Shown here piece after piece: positions 9,691 through 22,255 of a stretch of 64,000 nt of DNA (positions are counted from its first letter, which is position 1; every line of letters begins with the position of its first letter). The stretch comes from Myrica gale. Lineage: Eukaryota > Streptophyta > Magnoliopsida > Fagales > Myricaceae. Below the pieces are notes generated by a model. It was not told the origin of the DNA, made no database searches, and saw only the letters and a list, made by a program, of their open reading frames with translations. Made by a program: the position numbers and the translations under genes. The stretch covers positions 18,784,001 to 18,848,000 of the forward strand of contig OZ005610.1 in the NCBI GenBank assembly GCA_963930655.1, read 5' to 3'.

Positions 9691-11409
9691 GCAAAACAAA
9701 TATTTGTTAATTCTAAATTATTTTGTCATGTATTTGAAAATTTTTATTTTAAATGACCTACTTAATAAAATATGAAATTGGAGGGAGTATTGTGAAAATT
9801 GAAGTTGTTACATGATATATTTTAAATTATAATCCATGGTTGTTATGGCAATTGCGTATTTATTAACTAAATCTAAGTAGTTTAGAAAACATATATTATC
9901 ATACTTATAATGAGGATATATATTTTGAATAATTAGTAATATAATACTATGTAATTAGGACATATTATTTAATTTCAAACAAAAAGATATTGTGAGATTA
10001 GCTTATGAAGTTAATGTACATAACTTAATATATGGTCTTAGAAGCTATGATTTAGTCACTAAATATATAGGCACATACATATAAAGTACTTAGATTAATT
10101 AGCACATATCATGTATATGATAAACACATATAACAATCATGCAATGTTATACTTGTTATACCGGTAGTATTATATATTATCACTACCAGCCTATTTTAAT
10201 TAAGATTATTATACTTGTTATAAAAAAAGTGTAAAATAATATGATATATAATTAACACTAAGTATAAAGATTTTTAAATACTATTACAAATTACAACTAA
10301 TTTTAATTTACTAAAAACACATAACATATATATAGCTTATTATTAAAAAAATTTAAAAACTAAAAATTTAAAAAAAAGCTCAAAACGGTGAGTTTTGACA
10401 TGTCTTAAAAAATGTCAAAACTCATTTTTCTCTCCCTTTAAATTAAACCTTTCCCGCTCCCCACGCCCTACGTGTGAAAACATATAAAGTCTCCAGCACC
10501 ATCTTCGTCTAAGAAGCTCCAGCCCCTCCTATCGCTGCCCTCTCAGTCGACAACGCCCCCCTCTTCATCGAAATCTCCAGCCCCTCATTTTCGTTGAAGC
10601 TCCAACCCCTCCCCTCTTCCTCCAAGATTCAGCTCCTCCCCTCTATGTCGAAGCTCTAGATCTCCCTCAAGCTCCCTCTCCCTTCTTGTCCTTCGTCATC
10701 CTCTTCTTCCTTGCCGGCAAACTCTAATCTGACCGGAAATGGTATGTCAACACTTTTTCTCCTTAGCCAACCAATGTATTGTGATGGACTCTCTTTTCTC
10801 TTTGGGAACTAGACTCGGGAACTAAGCCCAAATGGTAGGTTTCAAATATTTTTCCCTTCCCAAATGAAAGAATAAATATTGTCGCGCATTTTCCTATGTT
10901 TCTTTCCAGTTACTACGTGTTGATTTTGGTTTTCTGTTTGCTTATTCTTTATGTACATCTAGTGCACTAAGGCTATTTTGTGAATTTTCTTCTTAATAAT
11001 GTTTTGTTAACTGAAAGAAGCTTCAATTTTTCTGGACTCAGTAATTGAAAAAAGCTTCAAAAGCTATTTTCCTCTGTTTCTTTCCAGTTACTACGTGTTG
11101 ATCTTGGTTCTGGACTCAGTAACTGAGATGTCTTTTCAGGGTTTGGTGAGAATGAGCTTGCTCCACGCATTTCCTTCTATTCTTGTTCTTCTTTTAACCT
11201 TTTGTTTTCTTTTTCTTGTGTTGTCACTGTGAACTGTCTCTGTTTTTTATTTCTAATTGAAGATGATACCTTTTTTGACTAGAAATAAGCATAGAAGGCA
11301 TATTTACTGTTAAAGTTTCTTATCTTCTATGTTCTTTCTTTATTATTCCTCAATCCTGATATGGCTTCTTTATTCCTGTTTATGCTACTTTTCTTTTTCT
11401 TGCACTTAG

Positions 11410-11970
11410 GCTATGGCAGATCAGATTGAGCAAGTAGGGGCTATGCTGGAAAGCCATCAGAAGGTTTGTCAGTGTGACACTAATTCTTCAAAAAATATGC
11501 GCTTCCTCATTACATATTTCTTTTGTGATGTTTGAATTAATCCTTTACATATTTATCATGTTACAAACAGCAACTTGAGGAATTGCAAGATAAACACAAT
11601 GTCCAAATTCAGCAGTGCTTTGATTTGAGCAATAAACTTGATGCGACTGAGGTCAGTTGTAATCGGTGTATATGCTTTCAGGTTTTGGAGTGGGTTATAA
11701 TCCTGATGTAGAATTCACACAGAAAAACTTGAATCAAACCAGCAAATTGCTTGCTGACACTGAGGAGGAACTTAAGAAATGTCAGTATGCTCTGACGGAG
11801 AAGACTTTTATTATTTTTTAACAGAGAAAAGCATGTATGATCCAATGTCAGTCTTTTTGATGTTTTGAAGCTATGTCGTTTATTCACATTGTTGTTCACT
11901 GTGGGAAACAGAAAATGAACTGGCTCATCAAGCTTGCATTTTAAGATCTGACTTGGAGAAAGCTCTTCAA
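11410..11970 (+). pseudogene. Captured kinesin-5 fragment (stalk exons)
   Basis: Four exon-like pieces keep their splice sites. 11410-11463 gives AMADQIEQVGAMLESHQK. 11571-11651 gives QLEELQDKHNVQIQQ, then CFDLSNKLDATE. From 11723 comes KNLNQTSKLLADTEEELKKC, then QYALTEKTFII and a stop. From 11912 comes ENELAHQACILRSDLEKAL. These follow each other as in the coiled-coil neck/stalk of plant kinesin-5 (BimC/KRP125 type), a mitotic motor. Introns are retained, so capture was at the DNA level. The motor domain is absent and the third exon has lost its donor and runs into a stop. The last exon is broken close to the copia LTR. Confidence 0.75.
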
Positions 11971-11984
11971 AGGCTACGCAAAAC

Positions 11985-13431
11985 GCTTTCGCACAAAAAA
12001 AATTTCCTCTTTCCAAAAGAGCAAAACACACAGGAAAAACACTTTGCCAGAAGTCTGTTTCGTGTGGATCTCATGTGAATTAGCCAAGGAAAATACTTTT
12101 CCAACAACCGATTCCACCAACCATTCAACAGATCACGAATCTCGAAGAACGCGAAGAAAGGTTGAGAGAACTAACTTGGAACCGTGAGATTTCACAAACC
12201 TCCCTCTGATAGAGAGGTTGAGAGAGAGGAATCATATAGAGAGAGAAATTAGAGAGAGAAACTCTTTTCTCCTTAATCATCTTCATCGCTTCTCAAATGA
12301 ATTTCTGAGCTATTTATAATGGCTGGCTCAGAACTCAACTGTGCTATAGCGTGTGATCTTTAGGGATCTCAAATCTCGGCCGTAGGTACATCATGAAAAA
12401 CTCTTTTTCATTAACCCCCTTATATTTTGTATTCCGAATTTATGGGCTTCTACAAATTGTGATCATGTCCATTAACATATCACAATTGACCCCCGAGATA
12501 ATGAGACTGTTTTTATGAAATCTCTTTTGCTAAAAATTATATGCTTATTTATCCTTCCACCATACTATATTCCACATGAGCTAATAGGACTGGAATAATA
12601 TCACCGATTAAGTCCCTAACTCAGATAATTCTTAATTCTCAGTCTGTGCCTAGTTGGACTTCCAAAACTTTTCGAAAATCTTTTTCGCAAATATTTACTT
12701 AATATATTATATAAGTAAAACTAGTGAAAACATTTTTCACAAAATCTCGCTGCGCAGCGTTTTTACAGGAGTCCAACAATATACAGACATAATGAATATA
12801 CTGCCTCATCAAGAGACTGGTGGATTCCATATTGAACAATTATACAAATTCACTTACTATGCACACGGCCCAACATTGTCTGGAATATTTGATCTGCGAA
12901 AGATCATCACCAAATGACTCAGTCAAAGCACAAGCACACAACAAGCAAACCTGCACAACTCTCTCAGGTCTAAGGACAACATAAGCTAATTGTGCTGAAT
13001 ACCGTTCTCTATATCAGTGATCATTTTCAGAAGGTATTCATATGTGATCTCGTTCAGTGCATGTACTCTTACATTACACTCACTCGTCTGCTTAAGGTCA
13101 CCACCTCAATGACGGAGTCCATCATTCTATCTTATAGAGGCACAACGAGTGTAGACCTATTTGTACATAAACATGTATCTCGATCTAGAACAAAGTGAGT
13201 CAACAGGGATCCGAAAAGTCATACTCCCCGCCTCCGATTCATTAATCATTGGCCTAACTTTTCTACAATGTTACTCAACAATATGACATCTGATGTCATT
13301 GTAAATATGACATCTCATGTCATTGCATGTACCCAAAAATAATATACAAGTGATTAATCATTAACAATAATTATCTCATAATTATGCAAAAAAAATTGGT
13401 TTTGAGGGCATACATCTAACAAGTGTTGGCT
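11985..13431 (-). mobile_element. Ty1/copia LTR (probable solo LTR), inserted in CACTA element A
   Basis: Read on the minus strand it starts TGTTAGATGTATGCCCTC at 13431. It holds a TATAAATAGC box at about 12310-12320, followed by a CT-rich leader with TCTCTCTC runs, as in a copia LTR promoter. No gag-pol is present. The far border near 11985 is uncertain and no target duplication was found. It separates two kinesin-5 fragments, so it inserted after the capture. Confidence 0.6.
12310..12320 (-). promoter_or_regulatory. TATA box of the copia LTR
   Basis: The minus strand reads TATAAATAGC inside the LTR, upstream (in LTR sense) of the TC-rich leader. This is the usual position of the LTR core promoter. 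Confidence 0.5.
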
Positions 13432-13487
13432 TATCATGCTGTTGTGTCCCATTCGTATTTGATTAGTGACCTGGTCCTTGCCTTTAG

Positions 13488-13600
13488 GCTTTTGTGGATG
13501 TTAAGATGAAAGTTACAGCTTTGAGGGATTTTTATTTGTCTCATGTTGAGGCAGTGTAAAATGTTGTGCGCTTGCACAAGGCGAGCTCTAGAGGAATAAG
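13488..13600 (+). pseudogene. Captured kinesin-5 fragment, further stalk exon
   Basis: After a CCTTTAG acceptor the frame reads AFVDVKMKVTALRDFYLSHV, then EAV, a stop, and NVVRLHKASSRG. From memory this matches a conserved part of the plant kinesin-5 tail (shared core AVQNVVRLHKASS). The stop replaces an expected Gln (CAA/CAG to TAA). It probably continues the kinesin capture found left of the copia LTR. Confidence 0.6.
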
Positions 13601-13866
13601 TAGGTACCACAGATGAGTTTCCCTTGATAAGTAGGTACCTACTTCGCTTCAGTTCCTATGTCGATGTCTTGCTTCTGACATAGATTTTGATTATGATGAT
13701 GACGGGGAAATTGTTCGGAAAAATCCTACGTATAGGTATGGATTATTACACTGACCCTAAACTTGTTTGATAGAATTTTGATTAACTTTGCTTTTCTGAA
13801 CACTTTTTCAGATGCATTTTTTGGAATAGTGCATTTTTTAGTGCACTATTCTGCCTGCATGTCTAG
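13601..13866 (+). other. Possible further captured fragment, source not recognised
   Basis: A stretch at about 13675-13735 reads DIDFDYDDDGEIVRKNPTYR, which looks like coding sequence. I do not recognise the parent gene. Between it and the AGO-like exon lies T-rich, intron-like DNA. Confidence 0.3.
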
Positions 13867-14036
13867 ATTTACGTTGAAGCAGAGAAATGCAAATAATTTG
13901 GATGGTGAAGATGAGGTGGAAGTGATTGTGTTATGATTATTTTGTTAATCATCATCATATAGAATTGCGTTATTCTGTAGATCTGCCATGTATCAATGTC
14001 GGGAAGCCAAAGCGCCCAACATATTTTCCTCTTAAG
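13867..14036 (+). pseudogene. Captured AGO4-clade Argonaute fragment (PAZ-domain end)
   Basis: The exon-like piece reads FTLKQRNANNLDGEDEVEVI, then after a one-base insertion YDYFVNHHHIELRYSVDLPC and INVGKPKRPTYFPLK, ending at a GTGAAT donor. This is the conserved segment around the end of the PAZ domain in AGO4/6/9-type proteins, which bind 24-nt siRNAs for RNA-directed DNA methylation. The frameshift makes it non-functional as protein. It shares the orientation of the kinesin pieces. The parent is AGO4-clade rather than AGO1-clade, judging from the CINVGKPKRPTYFP core. Confidence 0.75.
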
Positions 14037-14584
14037 GTGAATTATGGTTATATTTTATATCCAAGATTCAAACATATGACTAGTAGATTTTATCTAAGGT
14101 TTCACCAGTTTTGTATAGCATACTTATCTGTACGAAGAAATTGTAAAATTCTTGTTACGTGCCAATATCAATCTTATTGTTGGGACTGTAAAATGTCTCT
14201 ATGTTTATGAATTTTGGAATACCCTTCTATGTTTATGAATTTTGGAGTGCCTCTAAAATGCTTCTATGTATTCTATTTCTCTCTCTGTTTCTTATGTACA
14301 AGCTATTGGCATATTGTTCATTTTTTCTTATCTCGTTTTTCCTTTTAAATGGCAGAGTTACTACTTGCTGAAGATGGTGTTGGTGTTGATGGTGTACTGC
14401 AGCTGCTTTTGCTAATGCTATGATTAAAGTTTATTTTATTTTATGTTAGAAACTCATATAGACTCATGTTGTAAAACTTGTAAGACTTGTTATTTAATCA
14501 ATGATGAATTATATTTGCTTTATTATCCTTATTCATAGCTTTTTACATCAATGAATTATGGTATTAAAATAAAATAAAACACTC

Positions 14585-14930
14585 TAGGTCTATAGCGGTG
14601 TTTTAGAAAACACCGCCAAAGACCTGTAGCAGTGTTTTAAAGAAATGTTGCTAAAAAATTTAAAACAAAAAAAAATCGTTGGGTCTATAGCGGCGTTTTT
14701 CAAAATGCTGCTAAAGACATGTAACTTTTTAGGAAATGCTGCTAAAAAATCAAAAAAGTGCTTCGAGTCTTTAGTGGTGGTCGTGATCGCTGCTAAGTGA
14801 CCGCCGCTATAGATCAAGATTTTCACCAGCGGTAGCGAAAATCGCCTCTATAACCTATTACGATGGACATATAGCGGCAATAAAACACTGCTAAAACCTA
14901 TAGCAGTGTTTTTTGGCCTATAACAGCGAT
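14585..14930. repeat. Right subterminal repeat array of CACTA element A
   Basis: Units such as TATAGCGGTGTTTT, AACACCGCC, TATAGCGGCGTTTT and GACCGCCGCTATAG repeat in both orientations, mirroring the left array. The terminal CACTA motif is missing and chloroplast-derived sequence begins at about 14931. Confidence 0.75.
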
Positions 14931-15454
14931 TGGAACGATCAACTAAGAAATTATAACTTAATTATTCCATCGCTAAGATTTATACAGTCGAACGAATTAA
15001 AAACTCTAAATTGAAGTAATAATATTATTGAATAATCAGAACTACATCGATATTTTTTTTTAGTTTCTATTCACATAATTTTTGTGAATCCATATGACTT
15101 TTGTTCTTCCATTTCTTTCTTTTTCCAAACCATTCTATTTTAATTTTTGGTTATTTTATTTGATCTCTTTATTCATTTAAAAAATATTCAATTTACAATT
15201 ACAAACGAAAGGGAAAAACTTCTATTCTATTGGAATCACTATCGAAATTCACAGTATTATATATATCTTTAGTTCATATATAACTAATTAATATCTAATA
15301 TCATATATACATGTGTTTCTTCCATAACTTAAATCAAGTATTCATATCTTACATTCAATTGGATTCACTAGCCCCGTTTGGTTCATAATGAAATTATTTC
15401 AATCTTTTTTGATTCGTGTATTATTTTATTTTCATTATGAACATAAAAAAGGAG

Positions 15455-15488
15455 GAGCCGTATGAGATGAAAATCTCACGTACGGTTC
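15455..15488 (+). other. Group II intron domain V (ycf3 intron 1, plastid relic)
   Basis: GAGCCGTATGAGATGAAAAT and the closing CACGTACGGTTC form the highly conserved domain V hairpin of a group II intron, located about 40 bp before exon 2. It is a relic in nuclear DNA. Confidence 0.85.
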
Positions 15489-15528
15489 TGGAACAGAGAT
15501 TCTTTGAATCGAATGACGACCGTAAATA

Positions 15529-15757
15529 ATGTCGGCTCAATCCGAAGGAAATTGTGCGGAAGCTTTACATAATTATTATGAAGCTATGCGACTAGAAATT
15601 GATTCCTATGATAGAAGTTGTATTCTCTATAACATAGGTCTTATCCACACAAGGAACGAAGAACATACGAAAGCTTTGGAATATTATTTTAGGGCACTAG
15701 AACGAAACCCATTCTTACCACAAGCTTTTAAATAATATGGTCATGATCTGTCATTAC
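15529..15757 (+). pseudogene. ycf3: ycf3 exon 2 (nuclear copy of plastid photosystem I assembly gene)
   Basis: It reads [20 protein letters not shown], then [20 protein letters not shown] and [20 protein letters not shown], ending in a stop before the exon end. Ycf3 is a tetratricopeptide-repeat chaperone for photosystem I assembly. Changes from the usual plastid protein (for example Tyr to Cys twice, Pro to Ser, Asn codon to stop) show relaxed decay. The following GTGCAA is the group II intron start. Confidence 0.9.
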
Positions 15758-15913
15758 GTGCAACTATCTCCACTATAGAAAGAAAAAAATTAAAGAAAGA
15801 GCAAATACGCTAATAAATACTATAAAATAGGCTTTCTACATATCAATTATATCTATCGTGTCCAAAACAACGATTTTTATCAGTTGTAGCAAAGAAAGAA
15901 ACTTCATATTCAT

Positions 15914-18900
15914 TGTAAGACCCCAAAGAAAACCGTGTCTACTTCATTATTAGATGAAGGATTCCCTGACCTGTTTTGTATTAAAAGAGACCTTGCTTGG
16001 TCAAGGCATGATTTAATGTTAAGAAAATGTATATGTAGTTATTTTGAATTTCCAATATGTGATGATATGATTCAAATGCCATGGATGGAATTTAAATATT
16101 ATAGTGACCAATTTCATGTTGCTAGATTAATTGTATATTTTTCCTCAATATTCTTGATTTTATTTTTGAAGGATTTTCTTATGGATTATATTATTGGGCT
16201 ATTAAGGTTTAAATGGGTGGACTTAAAACCTAAAAGAATGGGCTGATAATGGACAGCCCATGCTTGGCCGAAAATTTGGCATGATGGGCCTTGAAATTTA
16301 ATCAAATGGGCTGCCCAATTACATGTGATGATGGGCCCTTGAAGTGTGATGTTGGGCTGCCATGAGGCTATAACATTTGGTGTATATTGGGCTTATAATG
16401 GCATGCTAATGGGCTGCCAAAATAATCATGGAGATGGGCTTTGGAAAGCATGATATTGGGTTGCCATGAAGCCCATGGCAATGGGCCTTGAAATGGTGTT
16501 ATTGGGCCTTAAGGAAGTTGGACATTGGGCCTAAGCCCTTAGGCTTATGAATTGGGCTTTAGGATATGATGATGGACCTTGAATTAAAGGCTTAATGGAC
16601 TACCCAATGGGCCATGAAAATTAGGTTAATAAAGTTAGATTAGTGGAACTAATCCTAATTAAGTTTCCTAAGTGACTAGATTAGGATAAGTGAACTAAGT
16701 AGTTAGAATTCAACTAAATGAACTAAGATAGTTGGCCAAACATTTAATGAAGGAGCTGAGTTGTGTGGCTAGGGGTGATGGTCGACCAAGACAAGGGGAC
16801 AAGCATGGGCAAAAGCTGAAATGTTGGAGAAAAGTGAAGGAACACCTCTTGGCCGAATTTTATGGTGAGGTTCATGCCATTTTGTCTTCACTTGTGACCT
16901 TACATGCCTATCACCCTCTTTTCCACTTCATTTGTGCTCATTTGTGCTACCTTAGTCGACCAACACAAAGCCAAAGGAGAGAAACACAAGCATAGGAGGG
17001 TAGAACCGAAACCAAGAGAGAAAGGGAGAGGAAGAAAGAACCAAGGGAGAACCGAAACTTTTGGACCAAGAGGTGGGATTTTGAGCTTGAATCAAGGAGG
17101 ATTTCGTGTAGGGGAAGAAGGAGGACAAGAAAGAAGAAGAAGGTGAAGTCAAGAGGTATTGTGCAAAGGAAAAGAAGAGGGGAAAAACAAAGAAGCACTA
17201 GGTAAGGTTTGGAACATGTTTTTCTCTTGATGGCCGAACTCTCTTTTGTATAGATCTTAGAGTTTGAGTTGTTTTATGCTTGGATATGGTGAGATCTGGA
17301 ATGATTAAGAACCTTAGGTTGTTTTGTAGGTGAAGGAGAGGAGAAGCTTGCAAAGGAACAAAGAGAAGGAAGAAGGAACAACAAGGTAGTGACCGAACCA
17401 CCATTTCTCTTGATTGGCCGAACTAGTGGTGAATGGATCTTGATGTTTCATGTTTTTATGTTGTTGAATCTTGCTAGATCTGGTAGTATTAAGATGTCTA
17501 AGGGTAGATCTAGCCATGTATATTCTAGATCTAGGGTTGTATGTTGGGAAAAATGCAAAGGGAAAACAATGTATGTTAAAGGATGTTGGATTTAAGCCTA
17601 TGTTAGTTGTAAGTTGTGAATCTCTTTAGAGCTATGATTATATATGTGTTTGAATGTTAGATCTGGACATGTCATACATGAATGATGAAGGTGTGAAGTA
17701 AATGCATGCTAAGATGGATTGTAGAGTGCAAAGTATGCATGTCGTAAATTTTCTAAGTATAAAAAGGTGGTATTATGTGGTATGGCCGAATATAGTATAC
17801 CTAGGTTTCCAAGATTAATTTTGTGCATAATTGGATCTGGTCATTGGTCATGTTATATGCAAGGTTATTGGCTTAATGTATGGTAGATGATTATGAAGTG
17901 TAAAGGATGCATGCAAGTTGAAAGAAACAAAAGAAAACTTGATTATTTGGGAAAATGAGTGTGCTGGCCGAATAGGTTAATGCTTGGTATCTTATGATTG
18001 TGTTTTGATTTTTAGATCCTAGGTTGTGAAATTGTTGAATGGAGGATGGGATCACCCTTGGAGTTAATGTTGTGATTAAAGAGGCACATAAACTGGTGAT
18101 AGCCGAATGTCATAAGAAATGAAACCCTAAGAGTAAGTTTTGGTAATTAGTTTATAATTGTTGTGATGGTAGTATAAGGCTAATTGTAATAAATATTGAA
18201 GAACCGTAATCATGTAATGAGAATATTTGAAACCCTAGTTAGGGTTAGTATCTCAGATTAATTGAGGTTTAAGGTCCAAATCAAGATTTAATCATGATTA
18301 GAGTTATTGATGGTTTAATGTAAGGTTTTAGGGGAGCACATGGGAGACTTAGGTTTAATCCTAATTTATTAATTATTGATTAACCCTAACCGTTAATAGA
18401 TATATAAATACATTGTAATAGAGTTTGATTAAATAACCTAAGTTTAAATATTATTAGTTAAAGAAAGAGTAAATAAAATATTTTAATGATTACAAAGAAT
18501 TACAGTGATATATATATATATATATATTTGGTTGATAACCGATTTCAAAAATGTAAATGTTTAATTTATATGATTACGTACTATTTCTTAAGTCTAAGAA
18601 ATATTTGAATCGCTTGTAGGCGATCTACGTGTCTTTACACACCACCAAGGAAGACCAAGTGTAAGTGGAATAGTAAGTGGACAGTAAGTGGTTCTTTTCA
18701 AAACTGGAATGACACACTGCATCATTTCATGAACAAGCATGAGATTTTGATCAAGCATGACATGACATGTGCATTGCATGAATTTTTCTAAAGAGAATGT
18801 TTATGCAATGATTTTATGGAAAGATTATGGAAAGTTTTATGAAACGATAAGTTAAGTTAAGGGGCACTGGTCGGTACCGTACCATCAAGATGGACTCCCA

Positions 18901-19671
18901 TACCGAAGGACGAATGCGAGAAGGATGGGTGAATCCACGAGGCTGTGCAACCACACTGAAGGACATTGAGAAGGTGTGGGCCTCCAAGGGTCAAGTCTAG
19001 TCACTGAAGAACGAATGCGAGAAGGTGCGCTAGCTGACCGTATGTAAGGTCTCCAAGGGAAATCAGAGACGGTTCCAAAGGGAACGCACAACCCTGACTT
19101 CAAGGGTTAAATGGAGCGAGCCCGCAAGTAAAAGATATGAAATGGTTATGAAAAGGCCAAGAGTGGCACAAGTATGAATAAGTAATTTTCAAGGGCCTGG
19201 GGCCGAATTTAAGCAAGGGCATATGCATATCCATAACATGCATGTGCATCTCTTATCAAGTTCTTTCTTTCATGATTAAGCAAGCATAAGTCAAGAGCAT
19301 GTTTTAAAGTTATGTCTTTCCCTTACTGAGTCTTTTTGACTCACGTTTTTTTTTTAAATTGTGTCGTTCCAGATGCCACAGGTGAAGAGAGTCAGGAGGA
19401 CTACCTGACTTAGAAGGACTCAGATGAAGTTCATATTTTTGATAATGGTGACCCGATCGATGAGATCCGTCACTAGTTGGGTTTTTAAAATATTATATAT
19501 GTTTTGTATGCAAACTTAATGAGAACCCTGATTATGTAAGATTTAGCTTGAATCCCTCGCGATCTTGTATGTTTCCGCCGTAAGCACGTAAGTAAGTAAG
19601 AACGCTGGAGCTATCCGGGGGATAGCTCGCGGCTGTCACGGTCCCCGCGGGGTGCCGTTCGGGGCGTGACA
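15914..19671. mobile_element. Solo LTR of about 3.76 kb (probably Tekay/Del-like Ty3 chromovirus) inside the NUPT
   Basis: The element starts TGTAAGACCCC and ends GGGGCGTGACA, with TG...CA termini. It is flanked by TTCAT on both sides (15909-15913 and 19672-19676), a perfect 5-bp target duplication. No second copy of the terminal sequence, no primer site followed by gag-pol and no polypurine tract lie between. It therefore looks like one very long LTR left after recombination. Ends of this kind and LTRs of several kb are known from Del/Tekay elements; that assignment is inference. The many GGGCC/TGGGC repeats at 16190-16620 and the 22-bp AT repeat at 18506-18530 lie inside it. ORFs within show no known domain. 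Confidence 0.75.
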
Positions 19672-20210
19672 TTCATAGAAGTCAAAATATGAAGAAATAG
19701 GTATGCCTAGATCCTTTAGTCTATGGATAAAGAAAGGATCTAATTGATAGAATAAGCATCGTAAAGATCAATTAGTGAAGTTTTGGGTCGATACAATAAG
19801 AACTGCTTACTTATGTCACGATATGAGATAAAAGTTAGGAATCGACTTATGTAATAGAGTCGATCCCCTAAAGTATTGAGCGGCGGTGTAGAATCAAATC
19901 CCAAAGATAGTAAGTCTTTTCTTTCTTATGAAATAAAGTCTTTTTCAAAGATTCTATAGAAATTTATATATGAAACCGAGATAGTTACCTTCAGAAAATT
20001 CTAATGATAGCGGAAATGCCTATGTTTTATTCTTCTGAAGTTGGGAGAAAAGATAAAACTGATTAAATTATTAATCAAAATTTAAGTTTGAAACTCATGT
20101 AATTAACCCCTTTTGGTTAACTAGAGACAAAAATGAGATAGATCAATGACAACTCTCATTCAATTAGATATGGTAGATTAAAAATGGGGATACCAAAAGA
20201 ATTGATTGTT

Positions 20211-20246
20211 GAGCCGTATGAGGTAGGAAACTCTCAAGTACGGTTC
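20211..20246 (+). other. Group II intron domain V (ycf3 intron 2, plastid relic)
   Basis: GAGCCGTATGAGGTAGGAAA with the closing CAAGTACGGTTC is a domain V hairpin, about 35 bp before exon 3. Confidence 0.85.
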
Positions 20247-20280
20247 TAAGGGAAGGAATTTAACTACCTATTCCGATTGG

Positions 20281-20430
20281 GGAGAACAGGCCATTCGACA
20301 GGGAGATTCTGAAATTGTGGAGGCTTGGTCCGATCAAGCCGTTGAGTATTGGAAACAAGCTATAGCGCTTACTCCAGGTAATTATATTGAAGCACATAAT
20401 TGATTGAAGATCACAAGGCACTTCGAATAA
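20281..20430 (+). pseudogene. ycf3: ycf3 exon 3 (nuclear copy)
   Basis: It reads [20 protein letters not shown], then [20 protein letters not shown], a stop, and LKITRHFE with the normal terminal stop. The internal stop is TGA where the plastid gene has TGG (Trp), a G-to-A change typical of methylated, decaying nuclear plastid DNA. Confidence 0.9.
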
Positions 20431-21184
20431 GAGCATTCTGTTTATTTCTTATTTTTTATTTTTTATTTATTTTCAAATTTTTATATTTTTCAATTTATTA
20501 TTTCTTATAAATTCTATTTGTTAGAATAAAATTGTTTTGTTTGTTGTCCTCATCAGTCAAATAAAACGGTTCTATGTAAAGAACCAATCAAAGAATTTCA
20601 TTATATCCCTTCTAAGATCTTTTTTTTTTTAATTTCCTCTGGTATATCATAGGAATAAACAATACACAGATAGAGTAGAGAATCCATTTTTTTCTTTTAT
20701 TCAAACTAATAAAAGAAGCCTTTGAATGAATAAATATAAATACTGGAATGTTTCTTAATTTAGTAATGATTAATGATTGTTCGCACGATTTGGAATAGAG
20801 TAAGTTTTTAATATTAATAATAGAGTTGTAATAAGTAAAATATTCTATGTAAGACATAAAGTAGTTCTATTTAGGAACTCATAATTGAGATATGAATCTA
20901 CTAAGTTGTACAAAAAAATTGTTTTTGCATCCATTCAAAGACCCGAAAAGGTTTTATAAGATTATAAGTGTTCGTTGAGCGCCTCGTGGCTATGTCATAA
21001 TAGATCCGAACACTTGTCCCGGATCAACTTCCAGATCATAATTGTTCTAGTGAATAAATAAATTAAATAGACAGATGGGAGATAGCAGAGAGAGGACTAA
21101 GTATAAATATCTCTCATAGGTTCACTAATTACTTAACTGTTGGCGGGTCTCTTTGTACGTGTTTTCCGGAAAGAGGAGGACTCA

Positions 21185-22016
<832 letters not shown>

Positions 22017-22255
22017 TTTTCACTCCCTCATTTGCTCTTCTAACAGAATGCATGAACACGTCAGCATTTTCGTCATCTCACTTTCATTAATCCACGTCAA
22101 CAGCCCAGTCAAGGTCTACAATTTAAAATGACACAGTTTATCCTATGTGAATGAACCACCCCTTTTTGCTATGTGCGTTTAATGTATCTTCTTTGCCTGA
22201 TGTGGAGACAAACGTTGTCTGCAATTATGGCGGTCCTCAACGATGCGGCAGTGGC
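22017..22255. other. Unassigned DNA right of the NUPT
   Basis: The plastid homology ends at about 22016. I recognise no gene in this short stretch. Confidence 0.3.

Larger units (their letters stand above)
9271..14930 (+). mobile_element. CACTA-type transposon carrying host gene fragments (element A); right end missing
   Basis: It begins CACTACAAAAAAAAAACAGG, the standard CACTA terminus. A subterminal array of GCGGCGG / CCGCCGC / AACGCCGC units in both orientations follows (9290-9690), and a matching array lies near the right end (14590-14930). No CACTA transposase was recognised. The interior carries exon-like pieces of kinesin-5 and an AGO4-like Argonaute, so this is a non-autonomous, Pack-CACTA-type element. 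AT-rich blocks inside both ends match element B at 33705-38590. The right TIR (TTTTGTAGTG) is absent: chloroplast DNA begins at about 14931. A copia LTR later inserted inside (about 11985-13431). Confidence 0.75.
14931..15913 (+). other. Chloroplast DNA insertion (NUPT), part 1: ycf3 intron 1 and exon 2
   Basis: The sequence matches the ycf3 region of plastid genomes: intron 1, its group II domain V, exon 2 and the start of intron 2. Part 2 resumes at 19672 after a solo LTR. The gene order ycf3 then psaA on one strand is the plastid order, so this was one transferred block of about 3.3 kb. The left border with CACTA element A is at about 14931. Confidence 0.85.

Noticed and set aside
16732..17595. 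Cluster of short ORFs on both strands
   Set aside because: They lie inside the solo LTR and have no conserved motif; GA-rich composition keeps the frames open.
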